Assembly (NCBI RefSeq): GCF_003185655.1
Contig: NZ_QHJQ01000002.1
Coordinates: 1-64,000 of the forward strand
Length of the DNA stretch: 64,000 bases
Direction of reading: 5' to 3'
Origin: Coraliomargarita sinensis
GTDB taxonomy: Bacteria > Verrucomicrobiota > Verrucomicrobiia > Opitutales > Coraliomargaritaceae
Shown here: positions 1 through 9,614 of the stretch, piece by piece
How positions within the stretch are numbered: position 1 is the stretch's first letter
Layout of the letters: every line of letters starts with the position of its first letter
Notes under the pieces: generated by a model
What the model saw: the letters and a program-made list of their open reading frames with translations, nothing else
The model's database searches: none
What the model was told of the DNA's origin: nothing
Position numbers and translations under genes: made by a program

Positions 1-128
1 GCCCCGCAGCAAGGACACTCCTTCGGCTCCTCGCGCAAACGAACCCGCAACTCGTAAACATCAGCCTTGCTAGAGACCTCGATCACTTCGTATCCTGCTA
101 GACCTATCTTGTTAATCATCGGGGACAT
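1..128 (-). CDS. ISL3-type transposase, N-terminal fragment (runs off window start)
   Basis: Reading the minus strand from an ATG at 126-128 gives 42 residues before the window edge. They begin MSPMINKIGLAGYEVIEV and end in a CPCCG zinc-knuckle start. That arrangement, a short beta-rich segment followed by a Cys-X-X-Cys pair about 38 residues in, is typical of the N-terminal zinc-binding domain of ISL3-family DDE transposases. The catalytic part lies outside the window, so whether the element is intact cannot be judged. The terminal inverted repeat should lie within 129-283, but cannot be delimited without the other end. A host gene with a similar zinc knuckle is possible but less likely. Confidence 0.6.
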   Translation of the reverse strand, partial: MSPMINKIGLAGYEVIEVSSKADVYELRVRLREEPKECPCCG

Positions 129-283
129 GGTAGCTTAATTGCTCCATGTCCCCAATCTTTGATGGAGAGCGTGAAAAACAGGTCAGGGGGATCTGTGATC
201 GGTAATTGCCGGTGGTGCCCGGAACGCAAAATTTAAAGAAGCGACCGATTGTAATTTATCCCAGGGCCTACGAGTAGCCGTTT

Positions 284-2701
284 TCAGGGAGTGACCTCTA
301 ATTCGGCGTGGCTCCCCATGTAACCGTAGCCGTAGCTGCAGTGGATGCGGTCGCCGGGTTGGGCGCCCAGGTCCGAGAGCCGGATGCGGCCGACGTGAAT
401 ATCCGAGTCCGGGTCCTTCTCGACCAGCGTAACCATCGCCGCCTTCGGGCCTTTTAAGGTAAGGGTGATTGGCTCTTCCTTGCTGATGTCGAAATTGACT
501 GGGGCGCGCAACCCGACGAGGATGGAGTCACCTTCCTGGATCAGTTTAAGCTCTGTTTCCGCCCGCGCCATGTAGGCGAGACTCAGGTTGAAGGCGGTGT
601 TGAAGGCAACCCAGCCTTCAGTGTAACCTTTATTTCCGACTTCCGGATGGTAGGGGTAGTGGAAAGTCTTGGGTGAACCGTCGAGGACAAAGCGGGCTTC
701 CTCCAACTGGCCGATCCCGCCACGGTAAAAGGTGTACCATCCGTGTTCGACGCCTTCCACCTCGCGGGGCGCATCATAGGAGAAGTGACGACCGGTGGGG
801 TTGCGCCCGAAGCAGTTGTCCAGATGGCTCCAGGCCAACTCATGTAATCGTTCGCGGACTTCCGGGGCGGTGACATAGGTAGAAGCCGCCAGTGCGATCG
901 CGGGAAAGCCGACCACGTTACCTGGTTCGTTCCACTTGTGCCTGTGAGAATAATCCATGGGTGTCCAATCTCCGTCATCGGTGTATTTACGGAAGTCCCA
1001 CATGTTTTCCGAACGGCGCACCATAATGCGGGCCCACTCGTTGATCTTTTCACGCAGTCCATCCGGAGCCTTGCCCGGATGCAGTTGCAGGCAAGCGGCG
1101 AGTCCTGTGATGGTGACGTGCTCGCTCATCCGCTGACCCTTTGTCGTCTGCGGGGCTTCCCAGTCCAGTTCGTCGATGATCCATCGGGTCTGGGCGAAAG
1201 CGGCCTCTAGATATTTGTCCGCATTGGGAAGTCCGTCGCGGACGGCCACCTCGTGCATGAGCAGATTGGGTAGGACGCTAAAGCCGGGAGGAAGTTCGCC
1301 TTTGGTGCTGCCGACCACAGTTTTCAGGGCGAACAAGTTGTGATCGGAGGAGGCATCGTAGGGGTATTTGATATCGATGTCGGACTGTCCCCATTTTGCT
1401 TCAACAAACTGGCGAACGGCATCGTAGTTCTGCTGAGGAAGCCATTGTTTCATGGTTGGCCAGGCGTAGAGGAAAAAGGCCAGATCTGACTTCATGCATT
1501 CGTGTTTAACGTCTTGGGTCAGGATGACATCCGCACCCCAGTGAATCATTTTGACGATATCCGGTGCACTTTCGTCATAAGGTTCAAGCGCTCCCCAGAG
1601 ACCAGGCTTCGGCTCGTCGTAGGTGATCTGTTGCGGCAGATGCTCGTAGGCGGCCGGGTTGGAAAGATACTGGGGGACCAGCGTGTAGAGTGTCCAGGAG
1701 AAGTGGTGGTCATCGCGCCAGCCGAAGGAACCCCGGCACCTCCGTTTGTAGTTGCCCACGTAGTGACGGGTGTCGACCATGAAGTCGATGGCTGCCGGAT
1801 AGCTGATCCGCTCGAACTGCCAGAGCCCGATGGTAAAGGGGACGGAGGTTTCGCTACCCGCCGTGACTACAAATTCCCCGGAGCTTGCCGGGTTGAATGC
1901 CGTGAAGTCGCCAATGTGCCCCTCAATCGTGCCCGTGTATAAAGCGTTGCCTCCTTTGGCGGGCTTGATTTGGAAAGCCGTGCCGTCGTCCAGGGTGGGG
2001 GCGGTGAAGCGCTTGAGCTCTCCGAAATTGAAGCCGCTTTGATTCAGATAGATGCGCGGGATGTCGCCATCCTTCGAATGAACTATGGGCTTGGGTGCCT
2101 TCGGCATTTTGACTCCGGTCCCCAATTCAGGGAGCTCCTTGCCCAAAGGCCAGAGGGTGATCTCGCGGATGCGGGCGATCTTATCCGGGGTTTGGGTGAC
2201 GACGAGGCGGATGGAATCAGTGACGATCGCTTCGCCGGGATCAAAGGGAACCGCGAGCGCGGTCTCCTTGTTGCCGAAGATCTCGGTGCCCTGTATCAAT
2301 GTCCAATCACCGCTCGGGTTTTTGTGTTCCAGGTAAAAGTCTTTGAACGCTGATTCATTCCTGTATCCGCTGTAGATGTGGGCCGCGCCAATTGTTTGTA
2401 TTGAGGGTAACTGCAGCTCGAGGCGGATCTTTCCGTCTGCATCCGGGCCGCCGAGCCAACGGGAGTCGTCCGAACTGATGCCGTCGGTCACACTCGAGGC
2501 TTTGCTGTTCTTAAGTTCGGAAACTGCCTTGGCAGTCAGTGGCCCGAGAGGTTTGATCTCTTCTGCCGACGCTGGATGGATCAAAGTTCCCAGCAGAAAA
2601 AGAAACAGTGCCGACAAGCGGATGACTGGACGCTGCAATGAACGGTAAGGGGTGAATGGCCGGAGATAGATGCCGGTTCTTGGCTTCATCGAGTCAGTCA
2701 T
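284..2701 (-). CDS. Secreted GH9-like glycoside hydrolase with N-terminal discoidin-like domain
   Basis: Predicted exported polysaccharide hydrolase of about 805 residues. After a long basic N-terminus and a hydrophobic segment ending in HPASAEE comes an F5/8 type C (CBM32-like) domain at about residues 55-190 (DGISSDDSRWLGG...ITLWPLG). A short Ig-like segment of the CelD N-terminal type follows (IYLNQSGFNFGELKRF). The rest matches an alpha/alpha-barrel of the GH9 type: GWRDDHHFSW sits where GH9 enzymes carry the catalytic-base motif, GRNPTGRHFSY matches the conserved GRNP segment, and a Glu in EGWVAFNTAF fits the general acid. I chose the ATG at 2701; ATGs at 2734 and 2689 are also possible and none has a clear ribosome-binding site. 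The substrate is unknown; beta-glucan or another algal glycan is inference. It could instead be a divergent six-hairpin enzyme outside GH9. Confidence 0.7.
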   Translation of the reverse strand: MTDSMKPRTGIYLRPFTPYRSLQRPVIRLSALFLFLLGTLIHPASAEEIKPLGPLTAKAVSELKNSKASSVTDGISSDDSRWLGGPDADGKIRLELQLPSIQTIGAAHIYSGYRNESAFKDFYLEHKNPSGDWTLIQGTEIFGNKETALAVPFDPGEAIVTDSIRLVVTQTPDKIARIREITLWPLGKELPELGTGVKMPKAPKPIVHSKDGDIPRIYLNQSGFNFGELKRFTAPTLDDGTAFQIKPAKGGNALYTGTIEGHIGDFTAFNPASSGEFVVTAGSETSVPFTIGLWQFERISYPAAIDFMVDTRHYVGNYKRRCRGSFGWRDDHHFSWTLYTLVPQYLSNPAAYEHLPQQITYDEPKPGLWGALEPYDESAPDIVKMIHWGADVILTQDVKHECMKSDLAFFLYAWPTMKQWLPQQNYDAVRQFVEAKWGQSDIDIKYPYDASSDHNLFALKTVVGSTKGELPPGFSVLPNLLMHEVAVRDGLPNADKYLEAAFAQTRWIIDELDWEAPQTTKGQRMSEHVTITGLAACLQLHPGKAPDGLREKINEWARIMVRRSENMWDFRKYTDDGDWTPMDYSHRHKWNEPGNVVGFPAIALAASTYVTAPEVRERLHELAWSHLDNCFGRNPTGRHFSYDAPREVEGVEHGWYTFYRGGIGQLEEARFVLDGSPKTFHYPYHPEVGNKGYTEGWVAFNTAFNLSLAYMARAETELKLIQEGDSILVGLRAPVNFDISKEEPITLTLKGPKAAMVTLVEKDPDSDIHVGRIRLSDLGAQPGDRIHCSYGYGYMGSHAELEVTP

Positions 2702-2947
2702 AGTTCTTAAAGTCTCACTCAAAGCACAGCACATGTCAGTCTAATTGGCTTGTCGGATGAGAACAAAAACTTAACTCTCATTACCATACTAATTGCCTGC
2801 ATTTTCCTATCCATGCGCTATCGGGACTAGCTCAATCTGAACGCGCCCTAGGACTTTCGGTTGCGAAAGGCTTGAGATAAGTGGGTTGATCGTAGAATAA
2901 GACCCAAAATCAGCTTGCCCGATTCTGTTTGTTGCAGATGGAAGACT

Positions 2948-3205
2948 CTACGGGCCAACATGGTTTAAGCCCAGTAAGCTGTCGATTTCTTTCAGGCGGG
3001 TGACGCTGTCTTCCAGAATACGTCCTGAACGATCGGGAGCGACGTTCAGCAGATAGTTGGTTTTGCGGCTGTTGCATAAACGCAGCATGTCCACCACCTC
3101 AGGAGCATCCTTGGGTTGCCACTTCCTATCGGGCGTCCAGAACCAAACGGGGGTCAATTTGTCGCAGACCTCGGCAGCAATAGCGTTGTCCTCGGGGGGT
3201 AGGGC
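2948..3205 (-). pseudogene. C-terminal remnant of an alpha-L-fucosidase (GH29)
   Basis: This 85-codon open stretch starts directly after the TAA of the next gene upstream and is in the same frame. It encodes VCDKLTPVWFWTPDRKW, then EVVDMLRLCNSRKTNYLLNV and a SVTRLKEIDSLLG tail. The segments match the end of the GH29 catalytic domain, where NYLLNVGP closes the barrel. The catalytic nucleophile and the first three quarters of the family length are missing and no good start codon exists; a TTG at 3157 is the only candidate. I read it as debris of a deleted fucosidase gene. It is clearly different in sequence from the intact GH29 at 39.4-40.7 kb, so it is not a copy of that gene. Confidence 0.65.
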
Positions 3206-5884
3206 TTACTCTACTTTGACGTAGGTTTTATATTTCGCCTTGAAACCCGGATCAGGTTCTGAGTCGAAGCCAAGTTCGAAGAGCAGGAAGTCCCGACCTC
3301 CAAGGCTGATGACTTCGTAATGATAGGCCTTGTCGTCATAGGTGCTGAAGGCCATGTTACCTGAATAGCGCATGGGGAATTCATAGGCCCGCTTAGTCAA
3401 ACTAACCGGTTCAACCTGACCCTTGGCATCGACCTTGAATCCGTAATTGACGCCTCTACTCTTAAATTCGGTCGGCACCTTGTTTTGTGTCAGGCGCTTT
3501 TTTAAAAAGTTCTCGGCCTCTGCTCTATTCTCGAATTGATCGTGGTCCACAAGGCACCAGGCTCCCACAAAGGCAGGATTGGGTTGGAATCGGCCGCTGT
3601 AGATAAAGCGGTCGGAATCGCGCCCGCTCACTTTCCACTCGGAGGTGACCTTGGGCAGGGAGTTCAGGAATCCCCTGCCTTCGTCCGAGAATCCTATCAC
3701 TTGCCCGACCATTTTACGTTTGTAGCCTCCGCCCTGTCCGATCACATTGCGCCCGTTCTCACTCATCATGTCATCGGGTAGGATTTTATAGACCTTCTTC
3801 ATGATGTTCAGCCCATACTCCTGGATCTCCGGATCGGCTTTATCTAAGTTTTGAGTAATTTGGCGGGCACTTGAAATCATAGAAAATGAAGTCGACTCGG
3901 AAATCGCCCGGGCGATTGGGGGGAAGAGTTCCTTGTAACTCTCCGGGTCACTGAGCAAAGGTATGCTGGCACTGATGGCTCCACCATGGCCGCTATCATT
4001 AATTATTTTGAGGAGCACATCCTTGTAGTTGCGCAGTTCATCAATATCCAAGTGCCTGAGGAGTCCGAGGGCCCAACCCCTGACGTATTCAGATCGGTGC
4101 GGCTCGCGGATGATCTTCTCAACTTGCGCCCACATCTCAGGGGTCACCATGCCGGGGTCCATGTTGGATTTTGACCAGGTGCCCAACAAATCATGCAGCG
4201 CCATTACGCCCATATGCTGTAAGCGAGGATCGGAGGAGAGGAGGAGACCACGAACGATATCGTTTTTCCTTAGTCGAACCACCGCCTGCTTGGCTTCGAA
4301 ACGGTGGGTTATCTCCGGGTGATGCAGGTAGGTGACGAGATCCCGGTCGGAAACTTTATCGCTGCGAAGAATCTCATAGACAGGATCGCCGATGTGCTTT
4401 TCCAGCTTTTCCTTATGCACATCGCCTCGCGTCCAGGGACCGCCCGGGACGGGGTAGGGCGAACTGAAGGCGTCGTCGGCCGGAGTGCCCCAAGGACGTA
4501 ATGGAAGTTGATACGACTTGGCATAGGGGCTGGGTGCTCCGTAGAGGAAGAGCTTTTTCCGCGGCAGAGTATAATTGAGGGCAAAGAAGGTGCCCCATGC
4601 GATGTTGTGCTCGCCCACGGCTCTATCATAGTTGTCATCCTTACCTCCGGCAATGCCGATGCCTCCGTCATGACGCCGCGACAGTTCAAGGGCCCAACGT
4701 CGCGCATCCATGTATTGTCGGTATTGATCCGGACGTTCATCAGCCAGCAGTGCCATGGCGGTCGACTTCCAGATCTCCCCAATGCCCCCACCGGTGTGAC
4801 CAATGTGGTAAACATTGATCCCATAGTAATCCTTAATCGCGCTCACATGGGCTGCTTGCGCATAAATCGAGTTGTCTCCGTCGGGCGTCAATCGTCTTGC
4901 CGCAGCCATCGCCATGGCCAGTCCCCCTGTCTTTCCGTTGCAATCTCTGAAGCCGGGCTTCGAGGTGAAGTCGCCATAAGGCACACTTCCACGCCCGGAA
5001 TAGCGGTAGAAATGACGCAGGCTGCTCTGTAGGGTGAATTCATCGACATTCACCCCGCAGGCCTTGGCCAGAAGCAAAAAAGTCAGGCAATGGACGCCCG
5101 AGGCATTCACATGGCCTCCGTTTTGATAAAGAAAATTTCCCGAAGCGCGCCCGGCCCAGGCCCCATTGTAGATATGGTCCCTGAGGTGATCGGCACCTTT
5201 TTGGATGGTGGGGAGTACTGACTGGTCTCCAGTGCGAAGGTAGTATTCGCAGAAGGCCATGCCCGACATGCCGATGGACCAGTTGATGCCGCCAACGCTG
5301 GCGCCGTTTTGTATCCATTCACGAACTACAGCGAGATCTTTTTCCTCGCCGGTCGAAAGCAAAAAAAGCATGCCGCTCCAATCGTTTTTCCCGTGCTCGG
5401 CGATACGGTCAGCCAGGTTGCGCACAATCTTATCCGACTTCGGGCAATTGAGCGGCCAGGTTGGACTGTAGCTGCCGAGAACTGGAATCGTTACGGTCAC
5501 ATCACCCTGGCCCTGTATATCGAGCGTGATTCGACCATCACTGGCTTCGGCATTGGTGATCAGTTGTCCCAGCACAATGCGCGGATCGTAATCGTCTTTC
5601 AGTCGGACGCCATTAATGCTTTTAATGACCTGGCCTTTTTGTAGCTGGCCTGTTTTCGCAGCAGGGGAACCGGCTTCGACATTGTTGATCTTCATTACAA
5701 AGCCCTGCTCCAAGTCGATGCCGATACCTACGGGCCCGAAGTTCTGGATCGTCCAACCCTTCGGGTCGTTGGCCTTCGGTGCCGGGTTGAAAGCGATGTT
5801 CGTTTGCGCGCTCAAGTCGGCCGTACCCATTAACGAGGCAGGAATAATCAGTGTAAGCAGGCGGATGTAATCTGGAATTGTCAT
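3206..5884 (-). CDS. Large exported PDZ-domain protein with alpha/alpha-repeat region (DUF6288-like)
   Basis: An 892-residue protein with an N-terminal signal peptide (LLTLIIPASLMGTADLSAQ). A PDZ domain follows at about residues 45-135 (GPVGIGIDL...GQVIKSINGVRL). A long helical region then carries glycine-rich turns such as NWSIGMSGMAFCEYYLRTGD and HTGGGIGEIWKSTAMALL, as in alpha/alpha toroids. HEAT-like helices lie around residues 530-700, and a beta-rich C-terminus ends in FKAKYKTYVKVE. I recall this architecture as DUF6288 proteins of Verrucomicrobiota and Planctomycetota; that name is from memory. No catalytic residues can be assigned. It is transcribed divergently from the GntR/LacI-type regulator at 6125, which may control it. 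The start is the ATG at 5882-5884, with no strong Shine-Dalgarno sequence. Confidence 0.75.
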   Translation of the reverse strand: MTIPDYIRLLTLIIPASLMGTADLSAQTNIAFNPAPKANDPKGWTIQNFGPVGIGIDLEQGFVMKINNVEAGSPAAKTGQLQKGQVIKSINGVRLKDDYDPRIVLGQLITNAEASDGRITLDIQGQGDVTVTIPVLGSYSPTWPLNCPKSDKIVRNLADRIAEHGKNDWSGMLFLLSTGEEKDLAVVREWIQNGASVGGINWSIGMSGMAFCEYYLRTGDQSVLPTIQKGADHLRDHIYNGAWAGRASGNFLYQNGGHVNASGVHCLTFLLLAKACGVNVDEFTLQSSLRHFYRYSGRGSVPYGDFTSKPGFRDCNGKTGGLAMAMAAARRLTPDGDNSIYAQAAHVSAIKDYYGINVYHIGHTGGGIGEIWKSTAMALLADERPDQYRQYMDARRWALELSRRHDGGIGIAGGKDDNYDRAVGEHNIAWGTFFALNYTLPRKKLFLYGAPSPYAKSYQLPLRPWGTPADDAFSSPYPVPGGPWTRGDVHKEKLEKHIGDPVYEILRSDKVSDRDLVTYLHHPEITHRFEAKQAVVRLRKNDIVRGLLLSSDPRLQHMGVMALHDLLGTWSKSNMDPGMVTPEMWAQVEKIIREPHRSEYVRGWALGLLRHLDIDELRNYKDVLLKIINDSGHGGAISASIPLLSDPESYKELFPPIARAISESTSFSMISSARQITQNLDKADPEIQEYGLNIMKKVYKILPDDMMSENGRNVIGQGGGYKRKMVGQVIGFSDEGRGFLNSLPKVTSEWKVSGRDSDRFIYSGRFQPNPAFVGAWCLVDHDQFENRAEAENFLKKRLTQNKVPTEFKSRGVNYGFKVDAKGQVEPVSLTKRAYEFPMRYSGNMAFSTYDDKAYHYEVISLGGRDFLLFELGFDSEPDPGFKAKYKTYVKVE

Positions 5885-6089
5885 TGGTGAAAGTTGCTTT
5901 GCGAGCCTGGAGGCAGGCTAATCTTCGATTTCAATCTGACGGTAGCCTAAGGATGGTCTTGTTCTCTTACCTCACAACTTGCTCGACGCTTCTTCCACAT
6001 GATCGAGCTTCCAGTATCGGTAGTCTTCAAATATCCTCTGGCCACGAACATGGCGAATGTATGTATCAACCACCCCGAAACTAGAATAT

Positions 6090-6108
6090 TTACATTGTTT
6101 AACTGTAA
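6090..6108. promoter_or_regulatory. Candidate operator: TTACA-N9-TGTAA inverted repeat
   Basis: A perfect 5-bp inverted repeat with a 9-bp spacer, in an AT-rich stretch, ends 16 bp before the regulator ATG at 6125. It lies in the 240-bp divergent region shared with the PDZ/DUF6288-like gene. Position and symmetry suit an autoregulatory operator for a dimeric winged-helix repressor. No second copy was seen nearer to the other gene, so the assignment is tentative. Confidence 0.35.
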
Positions 6109-6124
6109 CTATTTTATCTAAGTT

Positions 6125-7195
6125 ATGGTCATGAAAAAGCAGCCGATCAAAACTGCTTCCGAACAAGTGGCGGATCTGTTGCACGAGCAAATCATGCGAC
6201 GAACATGGACCGAGACGATGCCGGGAGTGCAATGTCTGGTTAAAGAGCTTCAAGTCGGCTTTCAAACTGTGAAATCCGCCCTCGGCCAACTGGAAAACGA
6301 AGGCCTGCTGGTCCCTCAGGGGCAGGGCAAACGACGCAGGATCGTCTTGCCGGATGCCGACCGCCCGCTGGAGACTTTCCGCATTCGAATCCTCCCCTAT
6401 GCAAAAGAGGACCGTAAATCGCCCGACAATGCCGAAATCCTGATCCGCTTGCTGGAGGCCGGGGTCAACATCGCCTATGCGGAGAAATCGATGCAGGATT
6501 TCGGCATGCGGGTCGACCGGGTGGCTCGATATGTAAAGAGCCATCCCGCGGATGCCTGGATCACCTCTGCCGCCTCGCGGGAGATCAACCAGTGGTTTTC
6601 GGAACAAGCTTTCCCGGCACTTGCCATTAATGGAAGAACGAGTGGCCTGTCGATCGCATCCGCGCATAATGTATTCATTCCTTCCCTGAGAGAGGCCATC
6701 AAGGTGCTCATTGCCCGGGGCCACAAACGGATCGTCATGTTTGCCCGCAGGGAGCGTCGCAAGCCCGTTCCCTCAAAGCCGGAGCAAGCCTTTCTGGATG
6801 AACTGAAGGCGGCGGGAATTCAAACCGGAGAGTACAATCTCCCCGAATGGGTCGAAACCCGAGAGGGACTGCATCGCCTACTCAATGAATTGTTTCGCCT
6901 CAGTTCACCGACGGCACTCATCTTTCAGGAAACTGCCATCTTCACTGCGGCCCGGGCGCACATTTCCAAACTTGGATATCATGCACCCCACGATATCTCG
7001 CTTTTGGTCGGCGAATCTGATCCAAGCTTCGCCTGGTGCGATCCCGCCCCCGCACATTTCCATTTGGATTACGATCCTCTGGTGCGCCGGGCGGTCCGTT
7101 GGGCAAGGAACGTAGCCAGCGGGAAAAATGACCTGCGACAAGTGGGGTTCAAGGCAAAATTTTTCGAGGGCGGCACGATCGGGCCGGTCCGTTAA
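6125..7195 (+). CDS. GntR-type winged-helix regulator with LacI-type sensor domain
   Basis: A 356-residue transcription factor. Residues 1-75 form a GntR-type winged helix: ASEQVADLLHEQIMRRTW, then LVKELQVGFQTVKSALGQL and the wing GLLVPQGQGKRRRI. Residues 95-350 resemble a LacI/periplasmic-binding-protein fold, with ALAINGRTSGL, EAIKVLIARGHKRIVMFARR and DISLLVGESDP as typical segments. This hybrid class usually senses sugars or sugar acids and is common in carbohydrate-rich Verrucomicrobiota loci. The gene diverges from the PDZ/DUF6288-like gene, with a candidate operator between them. The start is ATGGTCATG; the second ATG, two codons later, is equally plausible. The ligand cannot be inferred. 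Confidence 0.85.
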   Translation: MVMKKQPIKTASEQVADLLHEQIMRRTWTETMPGVQCLVKELQVGFQTVKSALGQLENEGLLVPQGQGKRRRIVLPDADRPLETFRIRILPYAKEDRKSPDNAEILIRLLEAGVNIAYAEKSMQDFGMRVDRVARYVKSHPADAWITSAASREINQWFSEQAFPALAINGRTSGLSIASAHNVFIPSLREAIKVLIARGHKRIVMFARRERRKPVPSKPEQAFLDELKAAGIQTGEYNLPEWVETREGLHRLLNELFRLSSPTALIFQETAIFTAARAHISKLGYHAPHDISLLVGESDPSFAWCDPAPAHFHLDYDPLVRRAVRWARNVASGKNDLRQVGFKAKFFEGGTIGPVR

Positions 7196-7389
7196 AATGG
7201 GATTCATCAGCGCCCCCTCTATGACAAGAAGTTGGTCGCGCAGTCGTGTCCCTGCTGCGCAGTTCCGTTGTGCTGGCAGAGACTGACGACGTTCGTGCGG
7301 CGTAGGGAACGCCTGTACATGTTGGATCCGGCTCCTTCTCAATACGCCGGGACAGGCTTCGATCGTCGAAACAAGTTTCGGACGAAGCT

Positions 7390-7736
<347 letters not shown>

Positions 7737-7870
7737 TCAAAAGTGAAAGTGAGAGTCAGCGTGAAAGTGGGCTGGCCACTTCCGGAAAAGAACCTGTTGC
7801 TGGCGCAACGGTCTTTTCAAAGAACACCCATATAAGGTTACACCAAGTTCGGTAAAAGCAAGCCGGATCG

Positions 7871-8350
7871 CTATGCATTCTCAGCATCCGGTGTGGTGGG
7901 CGGAATGTATCTGAAGAGATATATGAGGCCGCTTCCGTTGTAGGCGACGCGGACATCACCGGTCGCAATGTTGCCGTCATCCAGAATGCTGTCGAGGCGC
8001 ACGGCCTGCTCGGCGGTAAAGTTTAGATTGTAAAGATAGACGTAAGTGTAGCTGGCAGAATTCACATAAAACCAGCTGTGGGAGCCGTTTTTCCAGACCG
8101 GTGGGAGATAGTCACCGATATCGCCCGGCATATTGGTGTAGGTCATGAAGTCGGGGTAGCCGCCTTCGGCCGTACTGTAAAATTCGACGGCTTCGGTGAA
8201 GACCCGAACATCGTTGGCAGTCGCAGTCGCTTCAGTGCGTTCACGGGCCATTCGGATCCCCGGCATGCCCAGCAGCGCAAGAATACCGATAGTTGTGACA
8301 ACAACCATCAGCTCAACTATGGTAAAACCTGCCTTGCGCTGCGTTTTCAT
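7871..8350 (-). CDS. Type IV pilin-like / pseudopilin protein
   Basis: A 159-residue prepilin. The N-terminus MKTQRKAGFTIVELMVVV is a classic type III signal: a short basic leader, prepilin peptidase cleavage between G and F, Glu at position +5 and a hydrophobic helix to about residue 30. The globular part has aromatic segments (WFYVNSASYTYVYLYNL) and ends PPTTPDAENA. It would be processed at the membrane and assembled into a type IV pilus or type II secretion pseudopilus. No peptidase or assembly gene is adjacent; a PilB/GspE ATPase lies 42 kb away at 49754. Verrucomicrobiota encode many such H-X9-DG-like pseudopilins, so its specific role is unknown. Confidence 0.85.
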   Translation of the reverse strand: MKTQRKAGFTIVELMVVVTTIGILALLGMPGIRMARERTEATATANDVRVFTEAVEFYSTAEGGYPDFMTYTNMPGDIGDYLPPVWKNGSHSWFYVNSASYTYVYLYNLNFTAEQAVRLDSILDDGNIATGDVRVAYNGSGLIYLFRYIPPTTPDAENA

Positions 8351-8493
8351 TGATCTTTACGAACCTAGGGTATACTGCCCATTAAAATTTTTTTGTCAAT
8401 CACAGGTTATGGGCTGAAATGACGTAGATTAATGATAGCCAGGCACTTGTTGTAAAATCTGGCATCATTATAGCTAAGGCACCCGATTTGAAT

Positions 8494-9453
8494 TTAGAAA
8501 TTTATAAGTTGCTCGTAATAAGCTTTTTGTGTTTTTAAGTCGTAGACGGCAACATCGTCTTGCTTGCCTCTGGCGATCATGCCGGAATTGACGGTGATGC
8601 TGATCTGGTCCTGCCAGTCCTGAAATTGTTCCATGCTGACTTGGCCCTGCGGGACAGCCGGTTCGCTGGATTCGGCCTCTGGGGTTGGGATGTAGGCCTT
8701 ATAGCGGCTGAGGATTTCCGGAGTGGTCACGCGCTGTACATCCATTCCGTTTTGACCGGCCCAGGTTTTGAAGTCTTCTGCCTTGATATCGAACTCATAA
8801 ACGCGGACCTGGTTGGAGCGATAGAAGGATACATTGGATGCGTAGTTGGGCAACCAGCTCACGCGGGCCACATTCTCCCCGTAATCCGGGCCGCTGCTGG
8901 CGTAGAAGTAGATGGCAATCGGCAAGAGGAGCACCAGGACGATGAATGCGTAGAGGGCGCGGACATCACGTCTGGTCTTGGGCTTGAAGGACTCCAGGGC
9001 GTCTTCATAAAAGCGCAGGGTGATATTGGCCCGGGCTTTGTCGGCACCCTCGGATGCGACCAGGCTTTGGTAGGAAACCAAGCGCCAACGCTTTTGCAGT
9101 TTAGCGTAGAGTTCGAGGGCCTCTTTCTCAAACCGCTTCTCTTCTTCGTAGGTGACGTCAATCCTCAGGACGCTGACGTAGCCCTCTTGTGTCACCCAGT
9201 TCCAGGCCTCGCCCTCACTCTTAAAGTAGCCGCCGAGTTGAAAGCGATCCATGTTCCAGCGGCGGTGGCCGGCATAGATCACCTCAATATCCTCATCGAA
9301 CGGACCGTTGTAGAAATCGAGCCGAACCTGATTGTCTTCGAGACCAGTCTCTTTCTGGTAGGTTGACAGTTTTTCCTTCGATGTGAAGGCGCCCATCGCA
9401 TGCAGCGATCCATCATCTTCCACACGGATCAGGATATGTAAGTATGGCAGCAT
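8494..9453 (-). CDS. Hypothetical membrane protein with one central transmembrane helix
   Basis: A 319-residue protein I do not recognise. Residues 1-160 are soluble and rich in acidic and aromatic residues, with a charged helical stretch at about 125-150 (EEEKRFEKEALELYAKLQKR). One transmembrane helix follows basic residues at about 167-187 (ALYAFIVLVLLLPIAIYFYA). The remaining 130 residues form a second soluble domain with a Pro/Glu-rich linker (TPEAESSEPAVPQG). There is no signal peptide, which suggests a bitopic protein with domains on both sides of the membrane. It stands alone between the prepilin and mdh on the same strand. No function can be assigned. Confidence 0.7.
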   Translation of the reverse strand: MLPYLHILIRVEDDGSLHAMGAFTSKEKLSTYQKETGLEDNQVRLDFYNGPFDEDIEVIYAGHRRWNMDRFQLGGYFKSEGEAWNWVTQEGYVSVLRIDVTYEEEKRFEKEALELYAKLQKRWRLVSYQSLVASEGADKARANITLRFYEDALESFKPKTRRDVRALYAFIVLVLLLPIAIYFYASSGPDYGENVARVSWLPNYASNVSFYRSNQVRVYEFDIKAEDFKTWAGQNGMDVQRVTTPEILSRYKAYIPTPEAESSEPAVPQGQVSMEQFQDWQDQISITVNSGMIARGKQDDVAVYDLKTQKAYYEQLINF

Positions 9454-9552
9454 AAATTGGGCTTAACCGTCAGTGGTGGAAATGACGTTCTCTATTATGG
9501 AGTCTAATAATCTCCCGTTATTGTAAAGCCCTTACTGAAAAAGCAGTCGGCA

Positions 9553-9583
9553 CAAAAAAGCCCAGCCATGCGGCCGGGCTTTG
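9553..9583 (-). terminator. Rho-independent terminator of mdh
   Basis: On the minus strand a stem AAAGCCC / GGGCTTT, with inner GGCC/GGCT pairing, is followed by a run of six T. It lies 32 bp downstream of the mdh stop codon. Confidence 0.8.
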
Positions 9584-9614
9584 TTTGAGAGGCATTCGTC
9601 AATACCTGTAAGCT

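Noticed and set aside
7196..7389. tmRNA 3' end as an integration (att) site
   Set aside because: tmRNA ends are common integrase targets, but no integrase gene and no direct repeat of the tmRNA 3' end were found nearby.
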